Shown in pieces: positions 34,882-44,914 of a stretch of 60,352 nucleotides of DNA. The notes beneath the pieces are model-generated. The model had not been told where the DNA came from. It did no database searches and saw only the letters and a list, made by a program, of their open reading frames with translations. The position numbers and the translations under genes were made by a program. The stretch is from Oscillospiraceae bacterium (GTDB taxonomy: Bacteria; Bacillota; Clostridia; Oscillospirales; Oscillospiraceae), in assembly GCA_017938625.1 (NCBI GenBank), contig JAGBBD010000060.1, forward strand, positions 1 through 60,352. The letters are read 5' to 3'. How positions within the stretch are numbered: position 1 is the first letter of the stretch; each line of letters begins with the position of its first letter.

Positions 34882-34917
34882 CAAAAAGCAGGCTTCCTTA
34901 CAGAAAGCCTGCTTTTG
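34882..34917 (-). terminator. Terminator of the SLH glycosidase gene
   Basis: AAAGCAGGCTT pairs with AAGCCTGCTTT, with a T-run on the minus strand. It overlaps the rsmA promoter -35. Confidence 0.8.
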
Positions 34918-34919
34918 TG

Positions 34920-37154
34920 TTACTTCATCATAAAGAGCATCTTTGCCACCTGAGAGCGTGTCACGTTGCCCTGAGGCTGCAGCTTGCCGCCGATGCCATT
35001 GATGACGCCCTGCTCCACCATGGCGGTCAGCGCCTCTCTTGCCCAGTCGGAGACCGTTTTTTCATCCTCAAATTCCTCCAATGCATCGGAGTCGGAGGTC
35101 GCCTTTCTTGTACGGGCAAGGATGGTCATGGCAGCCTCTCGCGTAATGGTGGAATTGGGCTGGGCATAGACCTTGCCGTTTTCCTGGCTGCCGGTAAAAT
35201 ACTCCAGCTTATAGGCTGCCTTCATGGCATTGAGTGCCCAGGAAGCGATCTGGCTGCTGTCGGCAAAGGGTGTTTCCACACCTGCGTAGCTGTCCACATC
35301 CACTTCCAGCCATCGCATGAGCGCCACCACAAATTCCTGACGGGTCATGGACGCATCGGGACGATAGACCAGCTCGCCCTGCTGATTTTCAGAGCCCTTG
35401 AGCACATCGCGGAAATACAGCTGAGAGATAAACTCTCTTGCCCAATGACCCTCCAGATCGGTCATGGGATTGGTGCGAAGCTCCAGCGGGATCTCTACGT
35501 CCAGATCACCGCAGGACACGGTCAAAGTGCCGCTGCCCTCTTCTGCGGCTGCCGTAAAGCTGCCGTCCTCGGAGATGGTGCCCAGTTCCTGAGGTACATC
35601 CCATGTGAAGGAGCGATCCGTTGCCGCAAGGGAAAGGCCCTGGTACTCTGCCGATGCCGTCAGATCCAAAGAAGTGCCGGTCTCCACCAGCAGTTCCTCC
35701 ACCGGCAGTTCCCACTCTTCACGGACGATCTGCATACTGGTGGGTGTCTGCACCACTTCGATCACGGCGCTGCCGGACAGGTCGCCGCAGATGGCGGTGA
35801 CAGTCGCACCACCTACGCTGCCTGCCGTAAAGACACTGCCGCTCATGGTGCCGCCATCGGCAGTCCATGTGACTGCTGCAGGCAGCGCAGATGCCATGTA
35901 GTTGCTGTCCGTTGCCTTGGCAGTCATGGTGATCTTGCCGCCGGGAAGCGCCGCACGGTCATAGGGATAGACGAACAGCTTGCTTGCCCCCTGTGCTGCC
36001 TTGGTCGGGCGCACAAAGAACAGGAAGTTGGCGCAGGCACGCTGCTGCCCGTCGGAGGGCTCATTGGCTGTGGTAAATGCCGTATCACCCGGCTGAGTCA
36101 CACCCACACAGGTGGAGCCGCCGCCGTCCAGATTGACAGCTGTCACGCAGCCCAGCTCTACCAGACGCTCTGCCAGCATCGCCATGGTGATGCCCTTGGA
36201 GACGCTTTCCTCATCCACCGTGTAGCAGACCACATCACCGTTTGCTTTTACGCCCACAGCTGTGCGGCCTGCCTTGCTGTCTGCGCTGGTATGGGTAAAG
36301 TCGGAACGCACCACACCGTCCTGCACAAGGAAATCTCCTGCGCCTACGGCATACTCCACATTCTCCCAATGGGAAGCGATCTGGGCACAGAAGGTGACGG
36401 TGTCACCAGGTTTCAGACTGCGGATGGCATTCCGGAAGGGCTCATAGGTGGCAGCCTCTGCCAGAGAGAGGACAAAATAGCCCTCGGGAATGGAGCAGGA
36501 CTTGGTATTCTGCGCCACCTTGGCAACGGTACATTCCACCTCGCCGCCAAGCGTCAGCTCCGCGTCCCCTTCTGCCTTGAGCAAAACATGGTAACCCGCC
36601 ACATCGGATTTTGTCTTGGTGTCAAAATCATTGGAATACAGCACCATGCCGTTGTTCTCGGTGAGCAGCTGGTTATAGTGCAGCAGAATATCCTCGCTGC
36701 CCCATGCACCGCGGACTTCCAATGTCACATCTTCCATGATAACATTGCCGTCTTTCCGGATACCCAGCGTCACACCGCTGCCGCTGGCACGAAGGATCCC
36801 CTCCGTCACCACCATGCCCATGGGCAGACCGTTCTTCAGATCGAAAAATGCAGCATTGACGCCGCCTGCCACGGTATAGCCCTTTTCTTTCAGATAATCA
36901 CGCATATAATCCATGGTGCTGCGCCCATAGAGGGTATCGCCAAAAACCACCATGGGCTTCACATCGCCGCCGGGGGAATAGGTCAGAATGTGCTCCTTCT
37001 GTGTGCCGCCGTTGACCATGAATGTCTTTGTCAGTTCCAGAGAATCTGCCAGCGGCAGGCTGCTTTCCTGCAGCACCTCCGCTGCCAGCGCAGTCGACAG
37101 CAGCATATGTATGGCAAGTGCCGCAGCGGCAGCTTTGATGATCCATTTTTTCAT
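34920..37154 (-). CDS. SLH-anchored phosphodiester glycosidase (NAGPA-like)
   Basis: This 744-residue secreted protein has a signal peptide (1-24), then a phosphodiester glycosidase domain (about 60-370) with GGVNAAFFDLKNGLPMG, RTAVGVKANGD and VTAVNLDGGGSTC, the hallmarks of the N-acetylglucosamine-1-phosphodiester alpha-N-acetylglucosaminidase fold. Next come Ig-like regions (about 375-540) and three S-layer homology repeats to the C-terminus (EGHWAREFISQLYFRDVLKG onward). It should sit on the wall and may trim phosphodiester-linked sugars of wall polymers or exopolysaccharide. It is monocistronic. Confidence 0.88.
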   Translation of the reverse strand: MKKWIIKAAAAALAIHMLLSTALAAEVLQESSLPLADSLELTKTFMVNGGTQKEHILTYSPGGDVKPMVVFGDTLYGRSTMDYMRDYLKEKGYTVAGGVNAAFFDLKNGLPMGMVVTEGILRASGSGVTLGIRKDGNVIMEDVTLEVRGAWGSEDILLHYNQLLTENNGMVLYSNDFDTKTKSDVAGYHVLLKAEGDAELTLGGEVECTVAKVAQNTKSCSIPEGYFVLSLAEAATYEPFRNAIRSLKPGDTVTFCAQIASHWENVEYAVGAGDFLVQDGVVRSDFTHTSADSKAGRTAVGVKANGDVVCYTVDEESVSKGITMAMLAERLVELGCVTAVNLDGGGSTCVGVTQPGDTAFTTANEPSDGQQRACANFLFFVRPTKAAQGASKLFVYPYDRAALPGGKITMTAKATDSNYMASALPAAVTWTADGGTMSGSVFTAGSVGGATVTAICGDLSGSAVIEVVQTPTSMQIVREEWELPVEELLVETGTSLDLTASAEYQGLSLAATDRSFTWDVPQELGTISEDGSFTAAAEEGSGTLTVSCGDLDVEIPLELRTNPMTDLEGHWAREFISQLYFRDVLKGSENQQGELVYRPDASMTRQEFVVALMRWLEVDVDSYAGVETPFADSSQIASWALNAMKAAYKLEYFTGSQENGKVYAQPNSTITREAAMTILARTRKATSDSDALEEFEDEKTVSDWAREALTAMVEQGVINGIGGKLQPQGNVTRSQVAKMLFMMK

Positions 37155-37189
37155 ATGGTCCGAACTCCTTTGTTTTTTGGTTTCTCCCT

Positions 37190-37218
37190 ATGCTAACACA
37201 ATTTTCAGATGTTGTAAA
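37190..37218 (-). promoter_or_regulatory. Promoter of the SLH glycosidase gene
   Basis: On the minus strand the -35 is TTTACA (37213-37218) and the -10 is TAGCAT (37190-37195), with a 17-bp spacer. Confidence 0.65.
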
Positions 37219-37276
37219 GTCCAAGGCTTTTCTATGGAAAAGTTCACAATTTAGCCTTTTTTTGCAAGGGGTTTTG

Positions 37277-37285
37277 TGCTATAAT
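37277..37285 (+). promoter_or_regulatory. Extended -10 promoter of the secA operon
   Basis: TGCTATAAT (37277-37285) is an extended -10 element. No good -35 is visible upstream. It lies about 40 bp before secA. Confidence 0.65.
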
Positions 37286-37323
37286 GGCTGTTATGACATT
37301 ACCCTTTGAAAGGATCACGATAT

Positions 37324-40077
37324 ATGGGAGTTTTTCAAAAAGTGTTCGGTACCCGCTCTGAGCGGCAGATCAAGAAATTTGCCAAGCAAATCGATGCCAT
37401 TCTGGAACTGGAAGACAGCTACAAGGCCCTTTCCGACGAAGAATTGAAGGCCAAGACCACAGAGTTTAAAGACCGCCTTGCAAACGGAGAGACCCTGGAC
37501 GACATTCTGGTAGAGGCCTTTGCTGCCTGCCGGGAAGCTGCCGACCGCGTACTGGGCATGCGCCCTTATAAGGTGCAGCTCATCGGCGGCATGGTGCTCC
37601 ATCAAGGCCGTATCGCGGAAATGAAGACCGGTGAAGGCAAGACCCTTGTCGCCATTTTGCCGGCCTACCTCAACGCGCTGTCCGGCAAGGGCGTGCACAT
37701 CGTCACCGTCAACGACTATCTTGCCAAGCGTGACTCGGAGTGGATGGGCAAGGTCTATCGCTTCATGGGGCTCAGCGTCGGACTGATCATCAGCGGTCTG
37801 ACACCGGAGCAGCGCCGCGCTGCCTACGCTGCCGATATCACCTACTGCACCAACAACGAACTGGGTTTTGACTATCTGCGTGACAATATGGCGACCTACA
37901 AGCAGGAGATGGTCCAGCGCGGTCACAATTTTGTCATCGTGGACGAGGTGGACTCCATCCTCATCGATGAAGCCAGAACACCTCTGATCATTTCCGGCAA
38001 GGGCGAAGCCTCCACCAAGCTCTATGAGCTGGCGGACAAGTTCGTTGCAGGTCCGCGCAAGCAGGTCTTTGCCACCACCAATGAAAAGGAACTGCAGGAC
38101 CAGTACGACTGCGACTATGTGGTGGAAGAAAAGACCAAGACCGTCAATCTGACCCAGAAGGGCATCGACAAGGCAGAGGCTTTCTTCGGCATTGAGAATC
38201 TGTCCGATCCCGAGAATGTGACCATCGTTCACCACATCAACCAGGCCATGAAGGCACGCGGTGTCATGAAAAAGGACATCGATTATGTGGTCAAGGATGG
38301 CGAGATCATCATCGTGGATGAATTTACCGGCAGACTCATGTACGGCAGACGCTACAGCGAGGGTCTTCATCAAGCTATTGAAGCTAAGGAAAATGTGGAT
38401 GTTGCCAACGAGAGCAAGACCCTTGCCACCATCACCTTCCAGAACTTCTTCCGTCTGTACGGCAAGCTTTCCGGCATGACCGGTACGGCGCTGACCGAAG
38501 AGGCGGAATTTGAAGGCATCTATGAACTGGATGTCATCGAGATTCCCACCAACAAGCCCATCGCCCGTGAAGATCTCTCCGATGTGGTCTACAAGACGGA
38601 AGCTGCCAAGTTCCGTGCCGTCATCGAGCAGATCAAGGCGTGCCACAAAAAGGGGCAGCCTGTGCTGGTAGGCACAATCTCCATTGAAAAGTCCGAACAT
38701 CTGAGTAAGCTTCTGAAAAAAGAAAATGTGCCCCACAATGTCCTCAATGCCAAGCACCATGAACGGGAAGCCGAAATCGTGGCACAGGCAGGCAAGCTGG
38801 GCGCTGTGACCATCGCTACCAACATGGCAGGTCGAGGCACCGATATCATGCTGGGCGGCAACGCGGAATTTTTGGCGCTCAACGATCTGCGCAAGGCAGG
38901 TTACGAAGAAGAGGTCATCGTGGAGTGCACCTCCTTTGCAGACACCACCGATCCTGTGATCTTGCAGGCGCGTGCCGCTTACAATGAGGCATACAAAGCC
39001 CACAAGGAAGTGATCTCCAAGGAAGCCGCACAAGTCCGTGAAGCAGGCGGTCTGTTCATCATCGGTACGGAGCGCCACGAATCCCGCCGTATCGACAACC
39101 AGCTGCGCGGTCGTGCCGGTCGTCAGGGCGATCCCGGTCAGACACGCTTTTATCTGTCTGCCGAAGACGATGTCATGCGTCTGTTCGGCTCCGATCGTTT
39201 CAAAGCCATGATGGACACCCTGCGCATCGATGAGAACACCCCCATTGACGCCAAGATCCTCTCCGGCACCATTGAAAATGCCCAGAAAACTGTGGAGGGT
39301 CGTCATTTCCATGCCAGAAAGAGCGTTCTGGAATACGACAATGTTATGAACACCCAGCGCCAGATCATCTATGGTCAGCGCGCACAGGTGCTGGACGGCG
39401 ACGATCTGCAGCCTACCATCGAAGGCATGTTCCGCTCCGTGGCGCAGAGCCATGTGACAGCCTACTTTGGTGAGCAGCCTCACATCGATGCTGCCAATTT
39501 CGCCCACATGGCGGAAAAATACGACAATCTGTTCTACCCCAAGGGCAGCTGGCACGTGGATGCCGAAACGCTCGGCAAGCTGACGGCTGAGGATCTGACA
39601 GAGCAGATGCTTGAAAAAATGCACGAGACCTATGCGCGCAAGGAAGCGCTGTTTAAGCAGCTGCACTTCGATATGCGCGAGTTTGAGCGTGTGATCGTTC
39701 TGCGTGTGGTCGATGAGTTCTGGATGGATCACATCGATGCCATGTCCGATCTCAAGCAGGGCATCTCTCTGCGCGCCTACGGTCAGATCGATCCTGTGGT
39801 GGAATACAAGCGCGAAGGCTTTGAAATGTTCGAAGCTCTCATTGAAGCCATCCGCGAGGAAGTTGTCCTGCGGCTGTTTACCTATCAGGTCAAACCCCAG
39901 CAGCAGCTGCAGAGAAAGAAGGTCGCCAACATCACCGCCACCGGCAGCGCAGGCGACAAGACCGTCAAGCGTCAGCCTGTGGCAAAGAAAGCCAAGGTCG
40001 GCAGAAACGATCCGTGTCCCTGCGGCAGCGGCAAAAAGTATAAGCATTGCTGTCTGGACAAGGATCTGCAGCAGTAA
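37324..40077 (+). CDS. secA: Preprotein translocase ATPase SecA
   Basis: This 917-residue motor drives Sec export of unfolded proteins, including the signal-peptide proteins in this window. It has [14 protein letters not shown] (Walker A), [20 protein letters not shown] (DEAD-type Walker B), the GMTGTA and [10 protein letters not shown] helicase motifs, and a C-terminal zinc SEC-C tail [16 protein letters not shown] that binds SecB/lipid in relatives. ATG 37324 follows GAAAGGATC. It heads a six-gene operon reaching 44871 with gaps of 10 bp or less or short overlaps. Confidence 0.97.
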   Translation: MGVFQKVFGTRSERQIKKFAKQIDAILELEDSYKALSDEELKAKTTEFKDRLANGETLDDILVEAFAACREAADRVLGMRPYKVQLIGGMVLHQGRIAEMKTGEGKTLVAILPAYLNALSGKGVHIVTVNDYLAKRDSEWMGKVYRFMGLSVGLIISGLTPEQRRAAYAADITYCTNNELGFDYLRDNMATYKQEMVQRGHNFVIVDEVDSILIDEARTPLIISGKGEASTKLYELADKFVAGPRKQVFATTNEKELQDQYDCDYVVEEKTKTVNLTQKGIDKAEAFFGIENLSDPENVTIVHHINQAMKARGVMKKDIDYVVKDGEIIIVDEFTGRLMYGRRYSEGLHQAIEAKENVDVANESKTLATITFQNFFRLYGKLSGMTGTALTEEAEFEGIYELDVIEIPTNKPIAREDLSDVVYKTEAAKFRAVIEQIKACHKKGQPVLVGTISIEKSEHLSKLLKKENVPHNVLNAKHHEREAEIVAQAGKLGAVTIATNMAGRGTDIMLGGNAEFLALNDLRKAGYEEEVIVECTSFADTTDPVILQARAAYNEAYKAHKEVISKEAAQVREAGGLFIIGTERHESRRIDNQLRGRAGRQGDPGQTRFYLSAEDDVMRLFGSDRFKAMMDTLRIDENTPIDAKILSGTIENAQKTVEGRHFHARKSVLEYDNVMNTQRQIIYGQRAQVLDGDDLQPTIEGMFRSVAQSHVTAYFGEQPHIDAANFAHMAEKYDNLFYPKGSWHVDAETLGKLTAEDLTEQMLEKMHETYARKEALFKQLHFDMREFERVIVLRVVDEFWMDHIDAMSDLKQGISLRAYGQIDPVVEYKREGFEMFEALIEAIREEVVLRLFTYQVKPQQQLQRKKVANITATGSAGDKTVKRQPVAKKAKVGRNDPCPCGSGKKYKHCCLDKDLQQ

Positions 40078-40086
40078 GGAGCAAAT

Positions 40087-40878
40087 ATGTCTTTTTATAC
40101 CATGAACAAGGGCCCTGAATACTCGGTCTGCGACGCTTTGCAGGGCGCTGTCCATTGCTTCTCCACCCGTCTCGGCGGTGTCAGCAAAGATCATTTATCC
40201 AGCCTTAACCTGGGGATGCATCGCGGCGACGAGAAAGAGAACGTTGTGGAAAACTACCGTATTCTCGGCGATGCCGTGGGCTTTTCCCCGGAGCAGACCG
40301 TGTTTACCAAGCAGCAGCATACGGATATCATCCGTGTCGTCACAAAAGAAAACTGCGGTGAAGGTCTGTTCCGCGACACCACCGAAGTCTGCGACGGTCA
40401 TATCACAGACTGTCCCGATGTTGCGCTCGTGACCTTCTCTGCCGACTGCACGCCTGTTTTGCTCTTTGATCCCGTGCGCCGTGCCATCGGCGCCGTCCAT
40501 GCAGGCTGGCGCGGTACGGCGCAGGGCATTGCCGCCAAAGCGGTGGATGCCATGGTGCGGGAATTTGGCTGTGAGCGCCAAAACATCCGTGCTGCCATCG
40601 GCCCATGTATCGGCAAATGCTGCTTTGAAACCGACTGGGATGTGCCCCAAGCTATGCTGGATGCCCTTGGTCCCAAAGCTGTGACGGCATTCTCCCAGAA
40701 AGGCGAAAAATATCATGTGGATCTGAAATTCTGCAATGCCCTGTGGCTACAGCGCGCCGGAGTGGGAGCGCTGGATATTTCCCCCGACTGCACTGCCTGC
40801 TGCACAGACCGCTACTGGTCCCATCGCAAACAGGGTGACCTGCGCGGCTCTCTGGCAGGAATCATCATGCTCAAATGA
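40087..40878 (+). CDS. pgeF: PgeF/YfiH-family laccase-domain protein
   Basis: This 263-residue protein belongs to the YfiH family, formerly called polyphenol oxidase; characterised members act as purine nucleoside phosphorylases or adenosine deaminases, and in E. coli PgeF edits peptidoglycan precursors. The motif set is FSTRLGGVS, QQHTD, FSADCTPV, VHAGWRGTAQGI and AIGPCIGKCCFE, which supply the metal-binding Cys and His. It is second in the secA operon. Confidence 0.9.
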   Translation: MSFYTMNKGPEYSVCDALQGAVHCFSTRLGGVSKDHLSSLNLGMHRGDEKENVVENYRILGDAVGFSPEQTVFTKQQHTDIIRVVTKENCGEGLFRDTTEVCDGHITDCPDVALVTFSADCTPVLLFDPVRRAIGAVHAGWRGTAQGIAAKAVDAMVREFGCERQNIRAAIGPCIGKCCFETDWDVPQAMLDALGPKAVTAFSQKGEKYHVDLKFCNALWLQRAGVGALDISPDCTACCTDRYWSHRKQGDLRGSLAGIIMLK

Positions 40879-40888
40879 GGTGAGGAAT

Positions 40889-42466
40889 TTGAAACGAATA
40901 CTGTGCTTTCTTCTTGCCATGATGCTGCTTTGTGCTATATTCTCCGGTTGCTCTTTCGGTGATTTTCTTTCCGGCACAGCGCTGACAGATCCCACTTCCC
41001 AGACAGAGCAGACCGTTCTACCGGAGCAAATGCAGGAAATGGCATCGGAAGCGGTCATGAATGAAGCCCAGCGCCCCGAGGTGCTGCAGCTTGCCTATCA
41101 GGAAGACTATGGTCTTAACCCCTTTACCACTGTCAGTCTGAACAACCGCACCATTTTGTCGCTCCTTTATGAGCCGCTGTTCATTGTCAACAGCGACTTC
41201 CAGCCTGAGCCTGTTCTTGCTGCAACGGCAGAGGTCTCCGACGATGGCAGAACCACTACCATCACCATGCGTTACGGGCCTAAGTTCCACAACGGTGACA
41301 ACGTGACTGCCAAGGATGTGGTCTACTCCTACCAGCTTGCAAAAGAAAGCGATTACTACGGCAACCGCTTCTACTACTTTGAATCTTTTGAAGCCATCAA
41401 CTCCCGTACCATCGTGCTCAAGACCTCTGTCAGCTACGAGAAGGCAGCCCTTCTGCTGGACTTCCCCGTGGTGCGTGACGGCACCGGCACATGGGCAGTC
41501 CCCGACGGCAGCGGCCCTTTCACCCTGCAGGGCGGCGGATATCAAATGGTCCGCTATGAGGACTGGTGGCAGGACAATTGGTTTCTCGGCTACGAAAAAG
41601 CCTCTCTGACTCCCTGCACCACGGCTGCGGATATCCGCGACCACTATGAGTACGGTCAGGTCAATCTGGTCTGCTCCGATCCCAGCTCCGCTGCCTACGC
41701 AGCGTTCCACTACGACTATGAGCTCTGGAGCAGCCCTACCACCATCATGCAGTACATCGGCTTTAACCACAACGACAAGGTCTTTGGTCTTGATGCCGTC
41801 CGTTCCGCCATCACCTATGCCATCAACCGGGAGACCATCGTGGCAGAGGATCTGGGCGGCTGTGCCGTGCCTGCCACCCTGCCTGCCTCTCCTTTATCTC
41901 CCTGCTATAACGCAGGTCTCGCGGCAGACTATGAATATGACATGACTACCTTCCGTCAGCTGCTGGGCGATGCCCAGATCCGTGACTACACGGAAGACGG
42001 TGTGCTGGATGTCTATGTAGGCGAATACTCTGTTCCCCTCGAGGGCACCATGATCGTCAACGCGTCCAGCAACCAGCGTGTCGCCACAGCACAGCGCATT
42101 GCGGACTATCTGAACACAGCAGGCTTCAACATTACGGTCAAAGCCTTGGAAGAGGACGACTACCAGGATGCGCTGGAATACCAGAACTTCGATATGTACT
42201 ACGGAGAGCTGCGTATGTCCAACAACTTCGACATGGGCTCGTTCTTCCGTGATTACGGCTCTGCAAACTTTGCAGGCTCTGCCAACTCCACCGGTCTGGA
42301 GCTGAGCCTGTCCATGCTGGAAAACAGCGGCAACGGCTATGATCTGCACAAGTGGGTCATGGACAAGGGCTGGATCTGCCCCATTTTGTTCAAGAGCTAT
42401 GCCGTCTACACCACTCGCGGCGCGGCAAAGGATCTGAATCCTGCCGTTGACTGGATCATTCATTGA
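40889..42466 (+). CDS. Family 5 extracellular solute-binding lipoprotein
   Basis: This 525-residue lipoprotein starts at a TTG after GAGGTGAGG and has a lipoprotein signal ending in FSGC. It belongs to the peptide/nickel-type solute-binding family (SBP_bac_5): LQLAYQEDYGLNPFTTVS, FHNGDNVTAKDVVYSYQLAK and AITYAINRETIV are typical. Usually it works with Opp/Dpp permeases and ATPases, but none is present in the window, so it is an orphan that may share a transporter elsewhere. It is third in the secA operon. Confidence 0.88.
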   Translation: MKRILCFLLAMMLLCAIFSGCSFGDFLSGTALTDPTSQTEQTVLPEQMQEMASEAVMNEAQRPEVLQLAYQEDYGLNPFTTVSLNNRTILSLLYEPLFIVNSDFQPEPVLAATAEVSDDGRTTTITMRYGPKFHNGDNVTAKDVVYSYQLAKESDYYGNRFYYFESFEAINSRTIVLKTSVSYEKAALLLDFPVVRDGTGTWAVPDGSGPFTLQGGGYQMVRYEDWWQDNWFLGYEKASLTPCTTAADIRDHYEYGQVNLVCSDPSSAAYAAFHYDYELWSSPTTIMQYIGFNHNDKVFGLDAVRSAITYAINRETIVAEDLGGCAVPATLPASPLSPCYNAGLAADYEYDMTTFRQLLGDAQIRDYTEDGVLDVYVGEYSVPLEGTMIVNASSNQRVATAQRIADYLNTAGFNITVKALEEDDYQDALEYQNFDMYYGELRMSNNFDMGSFFRDYGSANFAGSANSTGLELSLSMLENSGNGYDLHKWVMDKGWICPILFKSYAVYTTRGAAKDLNPAVDWIIH

Positions 42467-42470
42467 TGCT

Positions 42471-42911
42471 ATGAAACTGTTTATCGACGCCGACGGCTGT
42501 CCTGTTACGGACATCGCCGTCGGCATTGCCAATACCTACCAAGTCCCCTGCACCATCGTGTGTGACACATCCCACGAGATCGTCCGCCCCGATGTGCAGA
42601 CCATCACTGTGAGCAAGGGCGCAGACAGCGCAGATTTCATGCTGGTCAATCTGCTGAGCCCCGGCGATGTGGTCATCACCCAGGACTATGGTCTTGCCGC
42701 CATGTGCCTAAGCAAACACGCCCATGTGCTCCATCAGGACGGTTTTGCCTACACGCAGGAAAACATCGACGGACTTTTGTTTTTCCGTGCTGCGGCAAAG
42801 AAAGCCCGCCGCGCAGGCGCAAGAATGAAAGGCCCTTCCAAACGGACACAGGCGCAGAACGATGCCTTTGCCCGCGCTCTGGAAGCCCTGTTTCGGGAGA
42901 TATGCCCATGA
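42471..42911 (+). CDS. YaiI/YqxD (UPF0178, DUF188) family protein
   Basis: This 146-residue protein matches the widely conserved UPF0178 family: FIDADGCPV at the start, DGFAYTQENIDGLLFFRAAA and KGPSKRT near the end. It looks like a PIN-like nuclease fold with Asp residues, but no activity is established. It is fourth in the secA operon and overlaps the GIY-YIG gene (ATGA). Confidence 0.9.
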   Translation: MKLFIDADGCPVTDIAVGIANTYQVPCTIVCDTSHEIVRPDVQTITVSKGADSADFMLVNLLSPGDVVITQDYGLAAMCLSKHAHVLHQDGFAYTQENIDGLLFFRAAAKKARRAGARMKGPSKRTQAQNDAFARALEALFREICP

Positions 42912-43162
42912 ATTGGTATACCTATATGGTTCGCTGCCGCGATGGCAGTCTGTACACAGGCTACACCAACGATGTAAAACAGCGGGAAAAAGTCCATAAT
43001 ACCGGTAAGGGTGCAAAGTACACCAAGAGCCGCCTGCCGGTCAGTCTTGTCTACTATGAGGAGTTTGCAGACAAATCCCAGGCGCTCAAACGGGAATGTG
43101 CCATCAAAAAACTGACCAAAGCGCAGAAAGAAGCGCTGATCACAGGAAAGGAGCCGCTATGA
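42908..43162 (+). CDS. GIY-YIG domain protein (UPF0213-type)
   Basis: This 84-residue protein is a single GIY-YIG nuclease domain: YTYMVRCRDGSLYTGYTND with the two tyrosines of the motif, then KYTKSRLPVSLVYYE. Stand-alone members are small and poorly studied; a role in DNA repair or structure-specific cleavage is inferred. It overlaps both neighbours by ATGA. Confidence 0.9.
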   Translation: MNWYTYMVRCRDGSLYTGYTNDVKQREKVHNTGKGAKYTKSRLPVSLVYYEEFADKSQALKRECAIKKLTKAQKEALITGKEPL

Positions 43163-44871
43163 GTCTATCTTCCACCAACCGCTCCGTGCAGCTGCTGATG
43201 CGGTTTTCCGACGGCAAAACTGCCACCGAGCCTCTGATCGAATACAACGCACAGAAGCCCTGTGCGCCTTACGGGGCTTCTTCCCAGCCGCTCCCCCGCT
43301 GCACACCGGAGCGGCAGGGCATTGCGAGCAGCCACATTGCCGCATTTTTGCACGCATTGCAAAATGACCCCACCCTGCGGATGCACAGCATCATGATCGT
43401 CAGAAACGGCCACGTTCTGTGTGAAGCCGCCTTTGGCGCGCAGGAATTGGACCTGCCCCGTATGACTTTCTCTGCCTGCAAAAGCATCACCTCTCTTGCC
43501 GTGGGCATTTTGATGGATGACGGGCTGCTGCATCCCGATGACCGTCTGATCGACCATTTCCCGCAGGAGGGAAATCTTGTCAGCAGACGGCTGATGAAGG
43601 ATATTTCCATTGCGGATGTTCTGAGCATGCGCACCGGCAATCAGTTCAATGAGCTTTCCTGCATGACACAAGACGACTGGGTACAGGGCTTCTTCGCTTC
43701 CCCGGGACTGGGTGGAGAAAAATTTCAGTACAACAGTCTCAACACCTATATTCTTGCAGCCCTTGTCCGCCGTCTGAGCGGTGAGAGTCTCTCTTCCTTC
43801 CTCTCCAAGCGTTTATTCTCTCCCATGGGCATTGAAAACTTCCACTGGGAGCTGTGCCCGTCCGGCACGGAAAAGGGCGGTTGGGGCCTTTATATGCGCC
43901 CGGAGGATCTTGCCAAGCTGGGTCAGCTGGTCGCAGATGGTGGTGTTTGGAAGGGCAGACAGCTGATCTCCAGACAGTATCTGGAACAGGCGACCACTGC
44001 CCACGCACAGGTGCCGGAGAGCTACGGCGATTACAACTACGGCTGGCAGTTCTGGGTAGGCAGAAACGAGCGCACCGTTCTGTTCAACGGCATGCTGGGG
44101 CAGAATGTGCTGTGTTTCCTTGACAATGGCATTACCGTGGTATCCCATGCAGGCAACGACGAGACCTTCCAGCAGAGCAACTATTTTAAGCTGGTCAGCC
44201 GTTTCTTCGGCGGCAGCTTCTCTGCCCGGCTGCCGGCAGATCTTGCAGAAGCAAGGCAGCTCAAGCGTCTGATCCGGCAGCTCGGCAGCTGCAGGGAAAA
44301 GCTTCCCGACAAGACGCTGTTTTCCTGCTTTGCAGGCAAACGTTTTGTGACGGCTTCCCCCAGAGCCGCCTCCACAGGGCTTCTGCCGCTGACACTGCAG
44401 GCAGTGCAAAACTGCTACACCAAGGGCGTCTGTGCCATTGCTGTCGGCGGCGACCGGGATCTGGCGGAGATCTTCTATGAGGAGCGCGGCTGCCTGTATC
44501 AGATCCACGCAGGAACGAAAGAGCCTTGTGTCCAGACCCTTCAGTTTGGGCAAAGCGCCTTCCGTGTGGCAGCACAGGCAAGGTTCACCACAGACGAAGA
44601 CGATCGTCCCGTTCTGCGGCTGCAGCTTGATTTTTTGGAGACACCCTGCCAGAGAGTTCTGAAGCTGATCCTGACACCGAACGGTGCTATTTTAAAGCAG
44701 ACGGAAACGCCCTGCATGGATGATGTGCTGACCACCCTGCTGACCACGGTGTATCCAACTGCCAATACCCTGCTGAAAACCGTACTGGGCGGCGGCGAGG
44801 ATGATGACTATCTGCAATGGAAGATGTCTTTGCTCTTTGCGCCCACCTTGCGTTTTACGGAAGAAGAATAA
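43159..44871 (+). CDS. Serine beta-lactamase-fold hydrolase
   Basis: This 570-residue protein has a class C/beta-lactamase-like serine hydrolase domain (about 55-360). The catalytic Ser-Lys pair is SACK (Ser105, Lys108), and a YNSLNTY segment supplies the second Tyr/Asn motif. No signal peptide is visible, so it seems cytosolic. The C-terminal 200 residues form an extra domain of unknown role. Such proteins include esterases, D-aminopeptidases and penicillin-binding relatives. It is last in the secA operon, before a strong terminator. Confidence 0.85.
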   Translation: MSLSSTNRSVQLLMRFSDGKTATEPLIEYNAQKPCAPYGASSQPLPRCTPERQGIASSHIAAFLHALQNDPTLRMHSIMIVRNGHVLCEAAFGAQELDLPRMTFSACKSITSLAVGILMDDGLLHPDDRLIDHFPQEGNLVSRRLMKDISIADVLSMRTGNQFNELSCMTQDDWVQGFFASPGLGGEKFQYNSLNTYILAALVRRLSGESLSSFLSKRLFSPMGIENFHWELCPSGTEKGGWGLYMRPEDLAKLGQLVADGGVWKGRQLISRQYLEQATTAHAQVPESYGDYNYGWQFWVGRNERTVLFNGMLGQNVLCFLDNGITVVSHAGNDETFQQSNYFKLVSRFFGGSFSARLPADLAEARQLKRLIRQLGSCREKLPDKTLFSCFAGKRFVTASPRAASTGLLPLTLQAVQNCYTKGVCAIAVGGDRDLAEIFYEERGCLYQIHAGTKEPCVQTLQFGQSAFRVAAQARFTTDEDDRPVLRLQLDFLETPCQRVLKLILTPNGAILKQTETPCMDDVLTTLLTTVYPTANTLLKTVLGGGEDDDYLQWKMSLLFAPTLRFTEEE

Positions 44872-44874
44872 AAG

Positions 44875-44914
44875 AAGGAAGCAGTTTTGCAAATAAAACT
44901 GCTTCCTTTTTTTA
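44875..44914. terminator. Bidirectional terminator of the secA operon
   Basis: AAGGAAGCAGTTTT pairs with AAAACTGCTTCCTT, followed by a T-run. It also lies directly after the antiporter gene on the minus strand. Confidence 0.85.
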
